A DNA stretch of 16,080 nucleotides from CALAEC01 sp050692915 (GCA_050692915.1 JBOGVU010000060.1:1-16080), one strand, 5' to 3'; shown: positions 8,250-15,067, counted from the stretch's first letter. Program-made: numbers and translations. The notes: generated by a model from the letters alone, not told the origin.

Positions 8250-9450
8250 CGCCACCCGGGTCCGCTCGCCCCGACCCCGCCCCGCCCACCTCCGGCTGGT
8301 GCCGGCCGAGGGTCGCCGGGCCGCCCGTACGGGGTCGTCGGGCGGGAGAACCGATCGGACGGTGGCCATCCTTCTCCTGGCCACGGTCTCGCTGGTCGTG
8401 TTGGGGCTGGTGATGGTGTTGTCGTCCTCGTCGGTACGGGCCTACGAGGACTACGGCACGAGCTTCTTGTTCTTCGGGCGCCAGCTCGCGTACGCCGCGG
8501 TGGGCATGGCCGCGTTCCTCCTGACCGCGAGGATGCGGTACGCGGCCTGGCAGCGGCTGTGCGTGCCGCTGCTGGGGATCACCGCGGCGCTCCTGGTCAT
8601 CGTGCTGCTGCCCGGGGTCGGAACCGTGGCCGGTGGCTCCGCCCGGTGGCTTCAGGTGGGTCCGATCACGATCCAGCCGTCGGAGCTGGCCAAGCTCGCT
8701 GCGATCGCGTTCGCCGCGGCCCTGCTGTCGAAGCGGTGGCGCCGCATCGGCGACCTCCGGGAGCTGCTGCTCCCGCTGGCGCCGGTGGTCGGGTTCATCG
8801 GCGGCCTGATCCTCCTCCAGCCGGACATGGGAACCGCGGTGATCCTGGTCGCCTCGGTATTCATCCTTTTGTTCGCGGCCGGCGCCCGGCTGAAGCACCT
8901 CGCGGTGGGGGGGGCCGGCCTGGCCACGGTGGGCGTGGGGCTCATGTACGTCGAGGGCTACCGTTGGGCCCGGGTCCTGTCGTTCGTCAACCCGTGGAAC
9001 GATCCCCAGGGGAGCGGCTACCAGACGATCCAGTCGATCATCGCCCTGGCCTCGGGGGGCCCGCTCGGCGTGGGCCTCGGCGCCAGCCGGCAGAAGTGGT
9101 CGTACGTGCCGAACGCCCACACCGACTTCATCTTCGCGATCATCGGGGAGGAGCTGGGCCTGGTGGGCAGCCTCGCCGTGCTGGCGCTCTTTGCGGCGCT
9201 GCTGTACGCGGGCGTCAGGATCGCGCTCCGGGCGCCCGACGCCTTCGGCCGGTTCCTGGCCGTGGGGGTCACCGGCTGGTTCGGGGTGCAGGCCGTGGTG
9301 AACCTCGGCGCGGTCACCGGGCTCCTCCCGATCACGGGGGTCCCCCTCCCGTTCGTCTCGTTCGGCGGCTCGTCACTGGTCGTGTCGATGGCGGCGGTGG
9401 GCATCCTCGTGTCGGTGGCCCGCGGCGCCCGCCGAGCACGCCGGGGCTGA
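8242..9450 (+). CDS. ftsW: Peptidoglycan glycosyltransferase FtsW (SEDS family)
   Basis: FtsW polymerises lipid II at the septum and works with FtsI. The 402 aa protein has a 40-residue basic N-terminal tail and then about ten transmembrane helices, the first at about 41-61. Family landmarks are PITIQPSELAKLA, LLQPDMGTAVIL, NPWNDPQGSGYQTIQS, a GGPLGVGLGASRQK loop, HTDFIFAIIGEELG with Asp295 at the conserved SEDS catalytic position, and LPFVSFGGSSL near the end. GTG 8242 is preferred over the in-frame GTG 8227, because GGAGG at 8231-8235 sits 6 bases before it. This start overlaps murD by 8 bases. RodA is the main alternative; the mur/fts context and the partner ftsI in the same operon argue for FtsW. 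Confidence 0.94.
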   Translation: MPSATRVRSPRPRPAHLRLVPAEGRRAARTGSSGGRTDRTVAILLLATVSLVVLGLVMVLSSSSVRAYEDYGTSFLFFGRQLAYAAVGMAAFLLTARMRYAAWQRLCVPLLGITAALLVIVLLPGVGTVAGGSARWLQVGPITIQPSELAKLAAIAFAAALLSKRWRRIGDLRELLLPLAPVVGFIGGLILLQPDMGTAVILVASVFILLFAAGARLKHLAVGGAGLATVGVGLMYVEGYRWARVLSFVNPWNDPQGSGYQTIQSIIALASGGPLGVGLGASRQKWSYVPNAHTDFIFAIIGEELGLVGSLAVLALFAALLYAGVRIALRAPDAFGRFLAVGVTGWFGVQAVVNLGAVTGLLPITGVPLPFVSFGGSSLVVSMAAVGILVSVARGARRARRG

Positions 9451-9452
9451 CC

Positions 9453-10565
9453 GTGCGGGTGGTGATCGGCACCGGCGGGACCGCCGGGCATGTCTTCCCC
9501 GCCGTGGCCACGGCCGGCCGGCTCCGGGACCGGCTCGGTGCCGAGGTGGTCTTCCTCGGGCGGGCGGAAGGGCAGGAGGCCGAGCTGGTGCCGGCGGCAG
9601 GGTTCCGCCTGGAGACCGTGGAAGCGGTGCCGTTCCGGCGAGCACTCTCGCTGGCCACCCTTCGGGCGCCCCTGGCGGCACTGCGCGCCGCCGCGGCGTG
9701 CCGACCGCTGGTGCGGGAAGCGGACGTGGTCCTGGGGATGGGTGGGTACGTGAGCGTCCCCGTCTCCCTGGCGGCGCGCCGCGAGCGCGTGCCGCTGGTC
9801 CTCCACGAGCAGAACGCGCTGCCGGGGCTGGCCAACAGGCTGGCGGCCCGGTGGGCCCGGATCGTGGCACTCTCGTTCCTGGAAGCCGGCCGGCGGCTGC
9901 CCCGGCGGGTCCGGACGGCTTTCACCGGGAACCCCGTCCGGGATGCGATCCTCCGGGTCCGTGAGGACCGTGAAGCGCTGGCCGAACAGGCCCGGGCGGC
10001 GCTGGGCCTCGAGGCCGGCCGCCGGACCGTGGTGATCCTGGGGGGCAGCCAGGGCGCGCTCCGACTGAACCGCGCCGGCGTGGAGATGTGCCGCATCCTG
10101 GCGGATCGTTCGGATCTGCAGGTCCTGCTGATCACGGGACCCCGGCACCACGACGCGGTGCGCGCGCACCTTCCCCCCACCCGGGGCCTGCTCGTTCGGT
10201 CCGCCCCGTTCGTCGAGCGGGTGGAGCTCGTGTACGCGACTGCCGACATGGCCGTGGCTCGCGCCGGGGCCGGCACGGTGGCCGAGCTGACCGTGTGCGG
10301 GGTGCCGGCGATCCTGGTGCCGTACCCGTACGCGACCGGCCGGCATCAGGAGGCGAACGCCCGCGCCGTCGAGCGGGCCGGCGGGGCTATGGTCCTCCTC
10401 GACGACGCCGCGTCGGGCGGCGCCGTGTCGGAGCGGCTGGAGCCTCTGCTCGAGGATCCGGCCAGGCTCGAGTCGATGGCCCGGTCGAGCCGGCGGTTCG
10501 GTCGACCGGACGCCGCCGACGCCCTGGCCGACCTGGCCGCGGCGGAAGCGGGGAGGACATCATGA
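9453..10565 (+). CDS. murG: UDP-GlcNAc--lipid I GlcNAc transferase MurG
   Basis: MurG adds GlcNAc to lipid I at the inner membrane face, giving lipid II. This is a GT-B glycosyltransferase of 370 aa. The N-terminal glycine loop is GTGGTAGHVFPA (about residues 6-17), with an Ala where many species have Gly. Further motifs are GMGGYVSVPVSLAA, LHEQNALPGLANR, FTGNPVRDAI, the second-domain loop ILGGSQGALRLN, and the UDP-GlcNAc-binding stretch RAGAGTVAELTVCGVPAILVPYP with RHQEANA. The GTG at 9453 starts 2 bases after the ftsW TGA and places MRVVIGTGGTAGH at the N-terminus as in the family. The frame upstream to 8559 is a shadow of ftsW. The stop overlaps the murC ATG. Confidence 0.95.
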   Translation: MRVVIGTGGTAGHVFPAVATAGRLRDRLGAEVVFLGRAEGQEAELVPAAGFRLETVEAVPFRRALSLATLRAPLAALRAAAACRPLVREADVVLGMGGYVSVPVSLAARRERVPLVLHEQNALPGLANRLAARWARIVALSFLEAGRRLPRRVRTAFTGNPVRDAILRVREDREALAEQARAALGLEAGRRTVVILGGSQGALRLNRAGVEMCRILADRSDLQVLLITGPRHHDAVRAHLPPTRGLLVRSAPFVERVELVYATADMAVARAGAGTVAELTVCGVPAILVPYPYATGRHQEANARAVERAGGAMVLLDDAASGGAVSERLEPLLEDPARLESMARSSRRFGRPDAADALADLAAAEAGRTS

Positions 10566-12004
10566 AGGAGTACGTCCCGCCCGAGGGGAGCATCCCCACC
10601 CTCGGGGTGCCCGACCTATCGACGATCCACCGGATCCACCTGGTGGGCATCGGTGGCGCGGGCATGAGCGGGCTGGCCCGGCTGTTCCTGGCCCGAGGGG
10701 CGGCGGTCTCGGGGTCGGACCTGAAGGGATCGACCCAGCTCGACGAGCTGCGGACGATCGGCGCGGTCGTGGCCGCGGGCCACGACGCCGCCAATCTCGC
10801 CGAGCCCGACGCCGTCGTCGTTTCGACCGCGATCGGTCCGGGGAACCCCGAGGTCGACGAGGCGCGCCGGCGGGGGATCCCCGTGCTGGCCCGGGCCCAG
10901 GTGCTGGCCGCCATGATGCGCGAGCGCCGGGGGGTCGCCGTGGCCGGGACCCACGGGAAGACCACCACGACTTCGATGCTCGCGGTGATCCTGGAGCGAG
11001 CCGGCCTCGATCCAACCTACGTCGTCGGAGGCGACCTCAACGAGAGCGGGAGCAACGCCCGCTCCGGCACCGGCGGGGTGTTCCTGGCCGAGGCCGACGA
11101 GTCCGACGGCTCGTTCCTCCTCCTCCAGCCCGAGGTGGCCGTGGTGACGAACGTGGAGGAGGACCACCTCGACTTCTATGCCGACAGGGAGGAGATCGAG
11201 GCCGCGTTCACGGCGTTCTGCCGGCGAGCGGGCCTCGTGGTGGCCTGCGCCGACGATCCGGGGACCGTGCGAGTGGTCGAAGCGTCGGCTGCGACCACCG
11301 TGTGGTACGGCGAATCCGACACGGCCGACGTGGTGGTGGAGGAGGCCGTCGTCCGGAAGGGCGGGGGAACCTGTCGGATCCGGGTGGAGCCGTCTCCCGG
11401 GGTCGAGCGCTGGGCCGGCCGGCTGGACCTCCCCGTGCCCGGCCGGCACCACCTGCTGAACGCGGCGGGGGCGGTGGCAGCGGCCAGCCGGATCGGGATC
11501 CAGCCCGCCACGGCCGTGGCCGCGCTGGAGGGATTCGGCGGCGTCCGGCGCCGGTGGGAGGTGCGGGGACGGGCTCGGGGAGCGGCGTTCGTGGACGACT
11601 ACGCCCACCACCCCACGGAGATCACGGCCACGCTCGGAGCCGCCCGCGCCGACGGTGCCGATCGGATCGTGGCGGTATTCCAGCCCCATCGCTTCTCCCG
11701 GACATCCTCCCTATGGCGGGCGCTGGGGGAGAGCCTCGTCGGAGCGGACGTCGTGGTGGTGACGGACGTGTTCGGCGCGGGTGAGCGCCCGGTCCCCGGC
11801 GTCACCGGCAAGCTCGTGGTGGACGGGTTGGTGGAGGCCGCCCCGGGGAAGCGGGCCGTATACCTCCCCCGCCGATCGGACGTGGCCCCGTTCCTGGCCC
11901 GCGAGGTGCGCCCCGGCGACCTGGTGCTCACGCTCGGCGCCGGAGACATCACGATGGTCGGGTCCGAGACGCTGGCGATCCTGGGTACCGACCGTGGCGA
12001 GTGA
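10562..12004 (+). CDS. murC: UDP-N-acetylmuramate--L-alanine ligase MurC
   Basis: MurC commits UDP-MurNAc to stem-peptide synthesis by adding L-Ala. The 480 aa length fits. Motifs in order are the nucleotide-fold glycines VGIGGAGMSGLARLF (about 28-42), the SGSDLKGS segment, AGTHGKTTTTSM with Lys133, AEADESDGSFLLL, TNVEEDHLDFY, DDYAHHPTEI, a VFQPHRFSRT segment and GAGDITMVG near the end. GAGDI and THGKTTTT distinguish MurC from the other ligases. The family HNxxN element appears here as His296-His-Leu-Leu-Asn300. The ATG at 10562 overlaps the murG stop and is preceded by GGGGAGG at about 10550-10556. The frame upstream to 10088 is a shadow of murG. The 3' end overlaps murB by 11 bases. Confidence 0.96.
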   Translation: MKEYVPPEGSIPTLGVPDLSTIHRIHLVGIGGAGMSGLARLFLARGAAVSGSDLKGSTQLDELRTIGAVVAAGHDAANLAEPDAVVVSTAIGPGNPEVDEARRRGIPVLARAQVLAAMMRERRGVAVAGTHGKTTTTSMLAVILERAGLDPTYVVGGDLNESGSNARSGTGGVFLAEADESDGSFLLLQPEVAVVTNVEEDHLDFYADREEIEAAFTAFCRRAGLVVACADDPGTVRVVEASAATTVWYGESDTADVVVEEAVVRKGGGTCRIRVEPSPGVERWAGRLDLPVPGRHHLLNAAGAVAAASRIGIQPATAVAALEGFGGVRRRWEVRGRARGAAFVDDYAHHPTEITATLGAARADGADRIVAVFQPHRFSRTSSLWRALGESLVGADVVVVTDVFGAGERPVPGVTGKLVVDGLVEAAPGKRAVYLPRRSDVAPFLAREVRPGDLVLTLGAGDITMVGSETLAILGTDRGE

Positions 12005-12920
12005 GGGCGGCCTCCGCGAGGCCGAACGGATCCTCAAGGCCGCCCTGGGACCGAGGGCCGCGGTCGGCTTCCCCCTGGCCCCCCTGACCTCCTTCCGCTT
12101 GGGGGGACCCGCCGCTCTGTACGTCGAGGCGCAGTCGCCGGAGGACCTGGTGGCCGTGGCCAGGGCGGTGCGGGACTCGGGCGTGCCGTTCGTGGTGATC
12201 GGCAAGGGGTCGAACGTCCTGGTGTCCGACGAAGGGTTCCCCGGCGTGGTCCTGCGGCTCGGCAGATCGTTCCGCTGGGCCGCCCGGGATGGCGACCGGC
12301 TGGCCGCCGGCGCGGCCATGCCGCTGCCGGCCCTGGCCGGGGTGGCCCTGGCGCACTCGCTGACCGGCCTGGAGTTCGGCGTTGCCATCCCCGCGTCGCT
12401 CGGCGGATCGGTCCGCATGAACGCAGGGGCGCACGGGCGGTCGCTGGACGAGGTCGTCGAGCGGGTCGAGGTCTTCGAGCTGGAGAGTGAACGGACCCGA
12501 GACGTCTCCGTGGCGGAGGCCGGGTTCCGATACCGGGGCTCCGAGCTTCCCGAGCGCGGGGTGGTGGTCGGCGCAACGGTCCACCTCCGCCCGGGGGATC
12601 CGGACGACATCCGACGGCTGATGGACGAGGCCCGGGAGTGGCGCCGGGCCACCCAGCCCCTGGCCGAGCCGAACTGCGGCAGCGTGTTCAAGAACCCCCC
12701 CGGGGACCATGCCGCCAGGCTGATCGAGGCCGTGGGAGGGAAGGAGATGGCCGTGGGTGGGGCAAGGGTCTCCGAGAAGCACGCGAACTTCATCGTGGCC
12801 GGCCCCGGCTCCACCGCTCGTGACGTGCACCGGCTGATGTCGGATCTCCGCGATCGGGTGCGCGACCGGTTCGGCATGGACCTCGAACCGGAGGTCCACG
12901 TCGTCGGGACGGTGGGGTGA
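11994..12920 (+). CDS. murB: UDP-N-acetylenolpyruvoylglucosamine reductase MurB
   Basis: MurB is the FAD enzyme that reduces UDP-GlcNAc-enolpyruvate to UDP-MurNAc, the step before MurC. The 308 aa protein has an FAD-binding domain with FRLGGPAALYVEA, VVIGKGSNVLVSDEGFPGVVLRL and the hallmark IPASLGGSVRMNAGAHG. After these come FRYRGSELPERGVV, QPLAEPNCGSVFKNP with the catalytic-type Ser230, LIEAVGG, the VGGARVSEKHANFIV segment and LEPEVHVVG with the conserved C-terminal Glu. The QPL-CGSVFKNP layout and short length resemble type II MurB, as in Bacillus and Staphylococcus. GTG 11994 is the only reasonable start before the conserved region. It lacks a strong Shine-Dalgarno, so coupling to murC termination is likely. 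The stop overlaps the ftsQ GTG. Confidence 0.95.
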   Translation: MASEGGLREAERILKAALGPRAAVGFPLAPLTSFRLGGPAALYVEAQSPEDLVAVARAVRDSGVPFVVIGKGSNVLVSDEGFPGVVLRLGRSFRWAARDGDRLAAGAAMPLPALAGVALAHSLTGLEFGVAIPASLGGSVRMNAGAHGRSLDEVVERVEVFELESERTRDVSVAEAGFRYRGSELPERGVVVGATVHLRPGDPDDIRRLMDEAREWRRATQPLAEPNCGSVFKNPPGDHAARLIEAVGGKEMAVGGARVSEKHANFIVAGPGSTARDVHRLMSDLRDRVRDRFGMDLEPEVHVVGTVG

Positions 12921-13639
12921 GCGAACGGCTCCAGACCGCGCTCTTCCGCCGGAATCCCCTCGGCGCCGCGGCGCTGACGCTCGTCGGGCTCGGCCTGGGC
13001 GTGTGGGGGGTGGTGAACTCCCCGATCTTCGGCGTCGACCGCATCCGGGTCGAGGGCGCCCGTGAGCTGAGCGCGGACGAGGTCCGAGCGCTCGCGGCCG
13101 TCGAGCCCGGAACGAACCTGCTCCGGCTGTCCCTGGACGAGGTGGCCGCGGCGATGGAGCGCAGCCCCTGGATCCGGCAGGCGGCCGCCGACCGTTCGCT
13201 GCCCACGACGCTCGTGCTCCGGATCGCGGAGCGCCGGGCCGTCGGGTGGGTCGAGGATCCGACGGGGCCGGCCGTCGTGGCCGACGATGGCACCGTGGTC
13301 GATCGGGCCGATTCGGCCCCCAGGGACCTCCCCGGCCTGGGCGCGGCCCCCGAGCTCCTGGAGCCGGGGGAGCGGCTCGGTGGCGTCGTCACCCTTCGGG
13401 TGGCCGCTGCGATGGGGGAGGGGCTCCTGGCCTCCGTGGCCTCCGTGGCGGAGGTGGACGGGGAGCTGGTCCTGGCCCTGCGAGACGGCGGCGAGGTCCG
13501 CTACGGGGGAGCCGACCACCTGATGGAGAAGAACCTGGCCCTGGCCGAGATGCTGGCATGGGCGCGGGAGCGCGAGGTGGGGGTGGAGTACATCGACGTC
13601 CGGATCCCCAGCGCCCCCGCACTCCGGCCGATGGGTTGA
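12917..13639 (+). CDS. ftsQ: Cell division protein FtsQ (DivIB-type, POTRA domain)
   Basis: FtsQ is a bitopic divisome scaffold that binds the FtsL/DivIC pair. The 240 aa protein has a short cytoplasmic tail, one transmembrane helix at about 17-33 (AALTLVGLGLGVWGVV), and an extracytoplasmic POTRA domain beginning NSPIFGVDRIRVEGARELSADEV, with NLLRLSLDEVAAAMERSPWI. RSLPTTLVLRIAERRAVGWV and VADDGTVVDRA are typical of the FtsQ fold. The beta domain follows, with LRDGGEVRYGG and a final YIDVRIPSAPALRP. The GTG overlaps the murB TGA as GTGA. No ftsA follows. The TGA stop (13637-13639) lies inside the -35 hexamer of the ftsZ promoter, so this is both the end of the operon's tight packing and the start of a regulatory gap. 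Confidence 0.93.
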   Translation: MSERLQTALFRRNPLGAAALTLVGLGLGVWGVVNSPIFGVDRIRVEGARELSADEVRALAAVEPGTNLLRLSLDEVAAAMERSPWIRQAAADRSLPTTLVLRIAERRAVGWVEDPTGPAVVADDGTVVDRADSAPRDLPGLGAAPELLEPGERLGGVVTLRVAAAMGEGLLASVASVAEVDGELVLALRDGGEVRYGGADHLMEKNLALAEMLAWAREREVGVEYIDVRIPSAPALRPMG

Positions 13640-13664
13640 CAGCCTCCCGCCCGGCTGGTAGCGT
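13636..13664 (+). promoter_or_regulatory. Strong vegetative-type promoter for ftsZ
   Basis: TTGACA (13636-13641) and TAGCGT (13659-13664) are separated by exactly 17 bases. The -35 is a perfect consensus and the -10 fits the actinobacterial TANNNT pattern. A transcript would start near 13670-13672, leaving a leader of about 110 bases before ftsZ. The -35 includes the stop codon of ftsQ. An extra promoter in front of ftsZ is usual in dcw clusters, because FtsZ is needed in far more copies than the upstream enzymes. No experimental start site is available. Confidence 0.75.
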
Positions 13665-13679
13665 ACCCGACCTGTAGAT

Positions 13680-13716
13680 GAGGTTTACATAACATTTAAG
13701 GTCCAGTGGAGGTTTA
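13680..13716 (+). repeat. Direct repeat GAGGTTTA in the AT-rich ftsZ leader
   Basis: GAGGTTTA occurs at 13680-13687 and again at 13709-13716. It brackets an AT-rich stretch, TTTACATAACATTTAA, that stands out in a window otherwise of very high GC. The second copy overlaps the Shine-Dalgarno of the upstream ORF. It lies just downstream of the predicted transcription start, so it could be an operator or an RNA element. An 8-base repeat can arise by chance. Confidence 0.4.
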
Positions 13717-13719
13717 GGG

Positions 13720-13785
13720 ATGGCGTTTCCGCAGGTCGCGGGCCCCCCGAGCGCCGGATCGAGCACACGGAGGCGACGAGGATGA
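13720..13785 (+). CDS. Probable 21-residue upstream ORF (leader peptide) coupled to ftsZ
   Basis: This small reading frame in the ftsZ leader runs ATG 13720 to TGA 13783-13785. Its peptide begins MAFPQVAGPP and ends in four consecutive arginines and a glycine. GGAGG at 13708-13712 sits 7 bases before the ATG, an ideal Shine-Dalgarno. The stop overlaps the ftsZ start (ATGA at 13782-13785), the same junction used throughout the operon. The Arg run uses CGG AGG CGA CGA, with AGG and CGA likely minor codons here, and it covers the ftsZ Shine-Dalgarno. The frame differs from ftsZ, so it is not an N-terminal extension. I recognise no family. It could couple or attenuate ftsZ translation, or be a chance ORF; conservation would decide. 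Confidence 0.5.
   Translation: MAFPQVAGPPSAGSSTRRRRG
13769..13773 (+). promoter_or_regulatory. Shine-Dalgarno of ftsZ
   Basis: GGAGG lies 8 bases before ATG 13782 and 11 before the tandem ATG 13785, so the first ATG is favoured. The site lies inside the last codons of the upstream ORF, so ribosomes finishing that ORF would cover it. Confidence 0.7.
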
Positions 13786-14939
13786 TGCAGGCTCCGCAGA
13801 ACTACCTGGCGGTCATCAAGGTCGTCGGGATCGGGGGCGGGGGGGTCAACGCCGTCAACCGGATGATCGAGGCCGGTCTCAAGGGCGTCGAGTTCGTGGC
13901 CGTGAACACCGACGCCCAGGCGCTCCTGATGTCCGAGGCGGACGTCAAGCTGGACATCGGGCGGGAGACCACCCGGGGCCTGGGCTCGGGCTCCGACCCG
14001 GAGATCGGCCATCGCGCGTCCGAGGAGCATCGGGCGGAGATCGAGGAGATCCTGAAGGGCGCGGACATGGTCTTCGTGACCGCCGGCGAGGGCGGCGGGA
14101 CCGGCACCGGGGGCGCGCCCGTGGTGTCCGGCGTGGCCCGGGAGCTCGGGGCCCTGACGATCGGCGTGGTCACCAGGCCGTTCTCTTTCGAGGGCCGGCG
14201 GCGGGCCACCCAGGCGGAGACCGGGATCCAGGAGCTCAAGGAGGCCGTGGACACGCTGATCATCGTCCCCAACGACCGCCTCCTGCAGATCTCCGACGAC
14301 GAGACGTCGATGCTCGACGCGTTCCGCATGGCGGACCAGGTCCTGTACCAGGGCGTGGAGGGCATCACGGCACTGATCACCACCCCGGGCCTGATCAACC
14401 TCGACTTCGCCGACGTCCGCACGGTGCTCCACGACGCCGGGTCCGCGCTCATGGGCGTGGGTAGTGGCACCGGTGAGAACCGATCCGAGGATGCCGCCCG
14501 GGCGGCGATCTCATCCCCGTTGCTGGAGGCCTCGATCGAGGGCGCCAAGGGCCTCCTGCTTTCGGTCGGCGGCGGCTCGGACCTCACGCTGCACGAGGTC
14601 CACCGGGCCGCCGAGGCCATCACCCGGGCCGCCCACCCCGACGCGAACATCATCTTCGGGGCTGTGATCGACGACGCCCTGGGGGACGAGGTCCGGGTCA
14701 CGGTGATCGCAGCCGGGTTCGACCGGGACATGGGTTCGGAGTTCCGACCGCCGCTCCTGGCTCAGCGCCCGCGGAAGGTGGATGACGAGACGGAGGGAGA
14801 GGAGGACATCCCGGTCCCATCGCTGCTCAAGGACGCCGAGGAGGAGGACGACTTGTTCCAGCCGGCGCCCACGCCGGCGGGGGCTCGCTCGTTCGACGAC
14901 GGCGATGACGACCTGGATATCCCCGACTTCCTGAAATAG
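13782..14939 (+). CDS. ftsZ: Cell division GTPase FtsZ
   Basis: FtsZ is the tubulin-like GTPase that forms the Z-ring. The 385 aa protein shows the nucleotide-binding GIGGGGVNAVNRM (from Gly16), NTDAQAL (Asn42), the tubulin signature GGGTGTG at 104-110 in TAGEGGGTGTGGAP, the VVTRPFSFEGRRR region, PNDRLL, and the T7 synergy loop NLDFADV (Asn206, Asp208, Asp211). NIIFGAVIDDALGDEVRVT follows. After an acidic linker the last eleven residues are DDDLDIPDFLK, the conserved tail that in Actinobacteria binds SepF. No ftsA is present, which agrees with SepF being the expected membrane anchor. Two ATGs are in tandem at the start; the first is better spaced from GGAGG. The gene has its own promoter and is followed by hairpins, so it can be expressed separately from both flanks. 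Confidence 0.97.
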   Translation: MMQAPQNYLAVIKVVGIGGGGVNAVNRMIEAGLKGVEFVAVNTDAQALLMSEADVKLDIGRETTRGLGSGSDPEIGHRASEEHRAEIEEILKGADMVFVTAGEGGGTGTGGAPVVSGVARELGALTIGVVTRPFSFEGRRRATQAETGIQELKEAVDTLIIVPNDRLLQISDDETSMLDAFRMADQVLYQGVEGITALITTPGLINLDFADVRTVLHDAGSALMGVGSGTGENRSEDAARAAISSPLLEASIEGAKGLLLSVGGGSDLTLHEVHRAAEAITRAAHPDANIIFGAVIDDALGDEVRVTVIAAGFDRDMGSEFRPPLLAQRPRKVDDETEGEEDIPVPSLLKDAEEEDDLFQPAPTPAGARSFDDGDDDLDIPDFLK

Positions 14940-14956
14940 CGGGGCTCGCGCCCCGC
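14939..14956 (+). terminator. GC-rich hairpin immediately after ftsZ
   Basis: GCGGGGC (14939-14945) pairs perfectly with GCCCCGC (14950-14956) around a TCGC tetraloop, starting in the last base of the ftsZ stop codon. No T-run follows. U-less hairpins are often proposed as terminators or 3' stabilisers in high-GC Gram-positives, so this is a candidate only. Confidence 0.45.
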
Positions 14957-14969
14957 GCGAAGACGTGGG

Positions 14970-15005
14970 GGCGGGGAGGGCCGAACGAGGCGCCCTTCCC
15001 CCGCC
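14970..15005 (+). terminator. Second GC-rich stem-loop between ftsZ and pgeF
   Basis: GGCGGGGAGGG (14970-14980) can pair with CCCTTCCCCCGCC (14993-15005), with a two-base bulge and a 12-base loop. Together with the hairpin 14 bases upstream it forms a tandem structure that could end or attenuate ftsZ transcripts. It lacks a U tract, and base composition alone makes such stems common here. Confidence 0.4.
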
Positions 15006-15012
15006 TTGACGG

Positions 15013-15018
15013 TAGGTT
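15013..15018 (+). promoter_or_regulatory. Possible -10 element for pgeF
   Basis: TAGGTT fits TANNNT and lies after the tandem hairpins, 50 bases before the pgeF ATG. No -35 is seen at the right distance: the nearby TTGACG (15006-15011) is too close to serve this element, and nothing suitable lies 16-19 bases after it. A transcript would begin near 15025. Confidence 0.22.
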
Positions 15019-15067
15019 CTCCCCGTCCCCACCCCATCCTGTGGAGCGACGAGGCCTGGCCGGCGAG

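Noticed and set aside
6861..8384. 507-codon minus-strand frame across murD
   Set aside because: Low-complexity antisense translation; murD on the + strand has every family landmark except the HNxxN element.
11711..13519. 602-codon minus-strand frame across murC, murB and ftsQ
   Set aside because: It is antisense shadow of three recognised genes and shows no motif or plausible domain.
13678..13692. Four-codon ATG frame just after the predicted ftsZ transcription start
   Set aside because: It is too short to judge, has no ribosome site, and sits a few bases downstream of the predicted transcript end, so a leaderless peptide is not supported.
15006..15040. TTGACG as the -35 of a pgeF promoter
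   Set aside because: No TANNNT hexamer lies 16-19 bases downstream; only TAGGTT, far too close, is seen.
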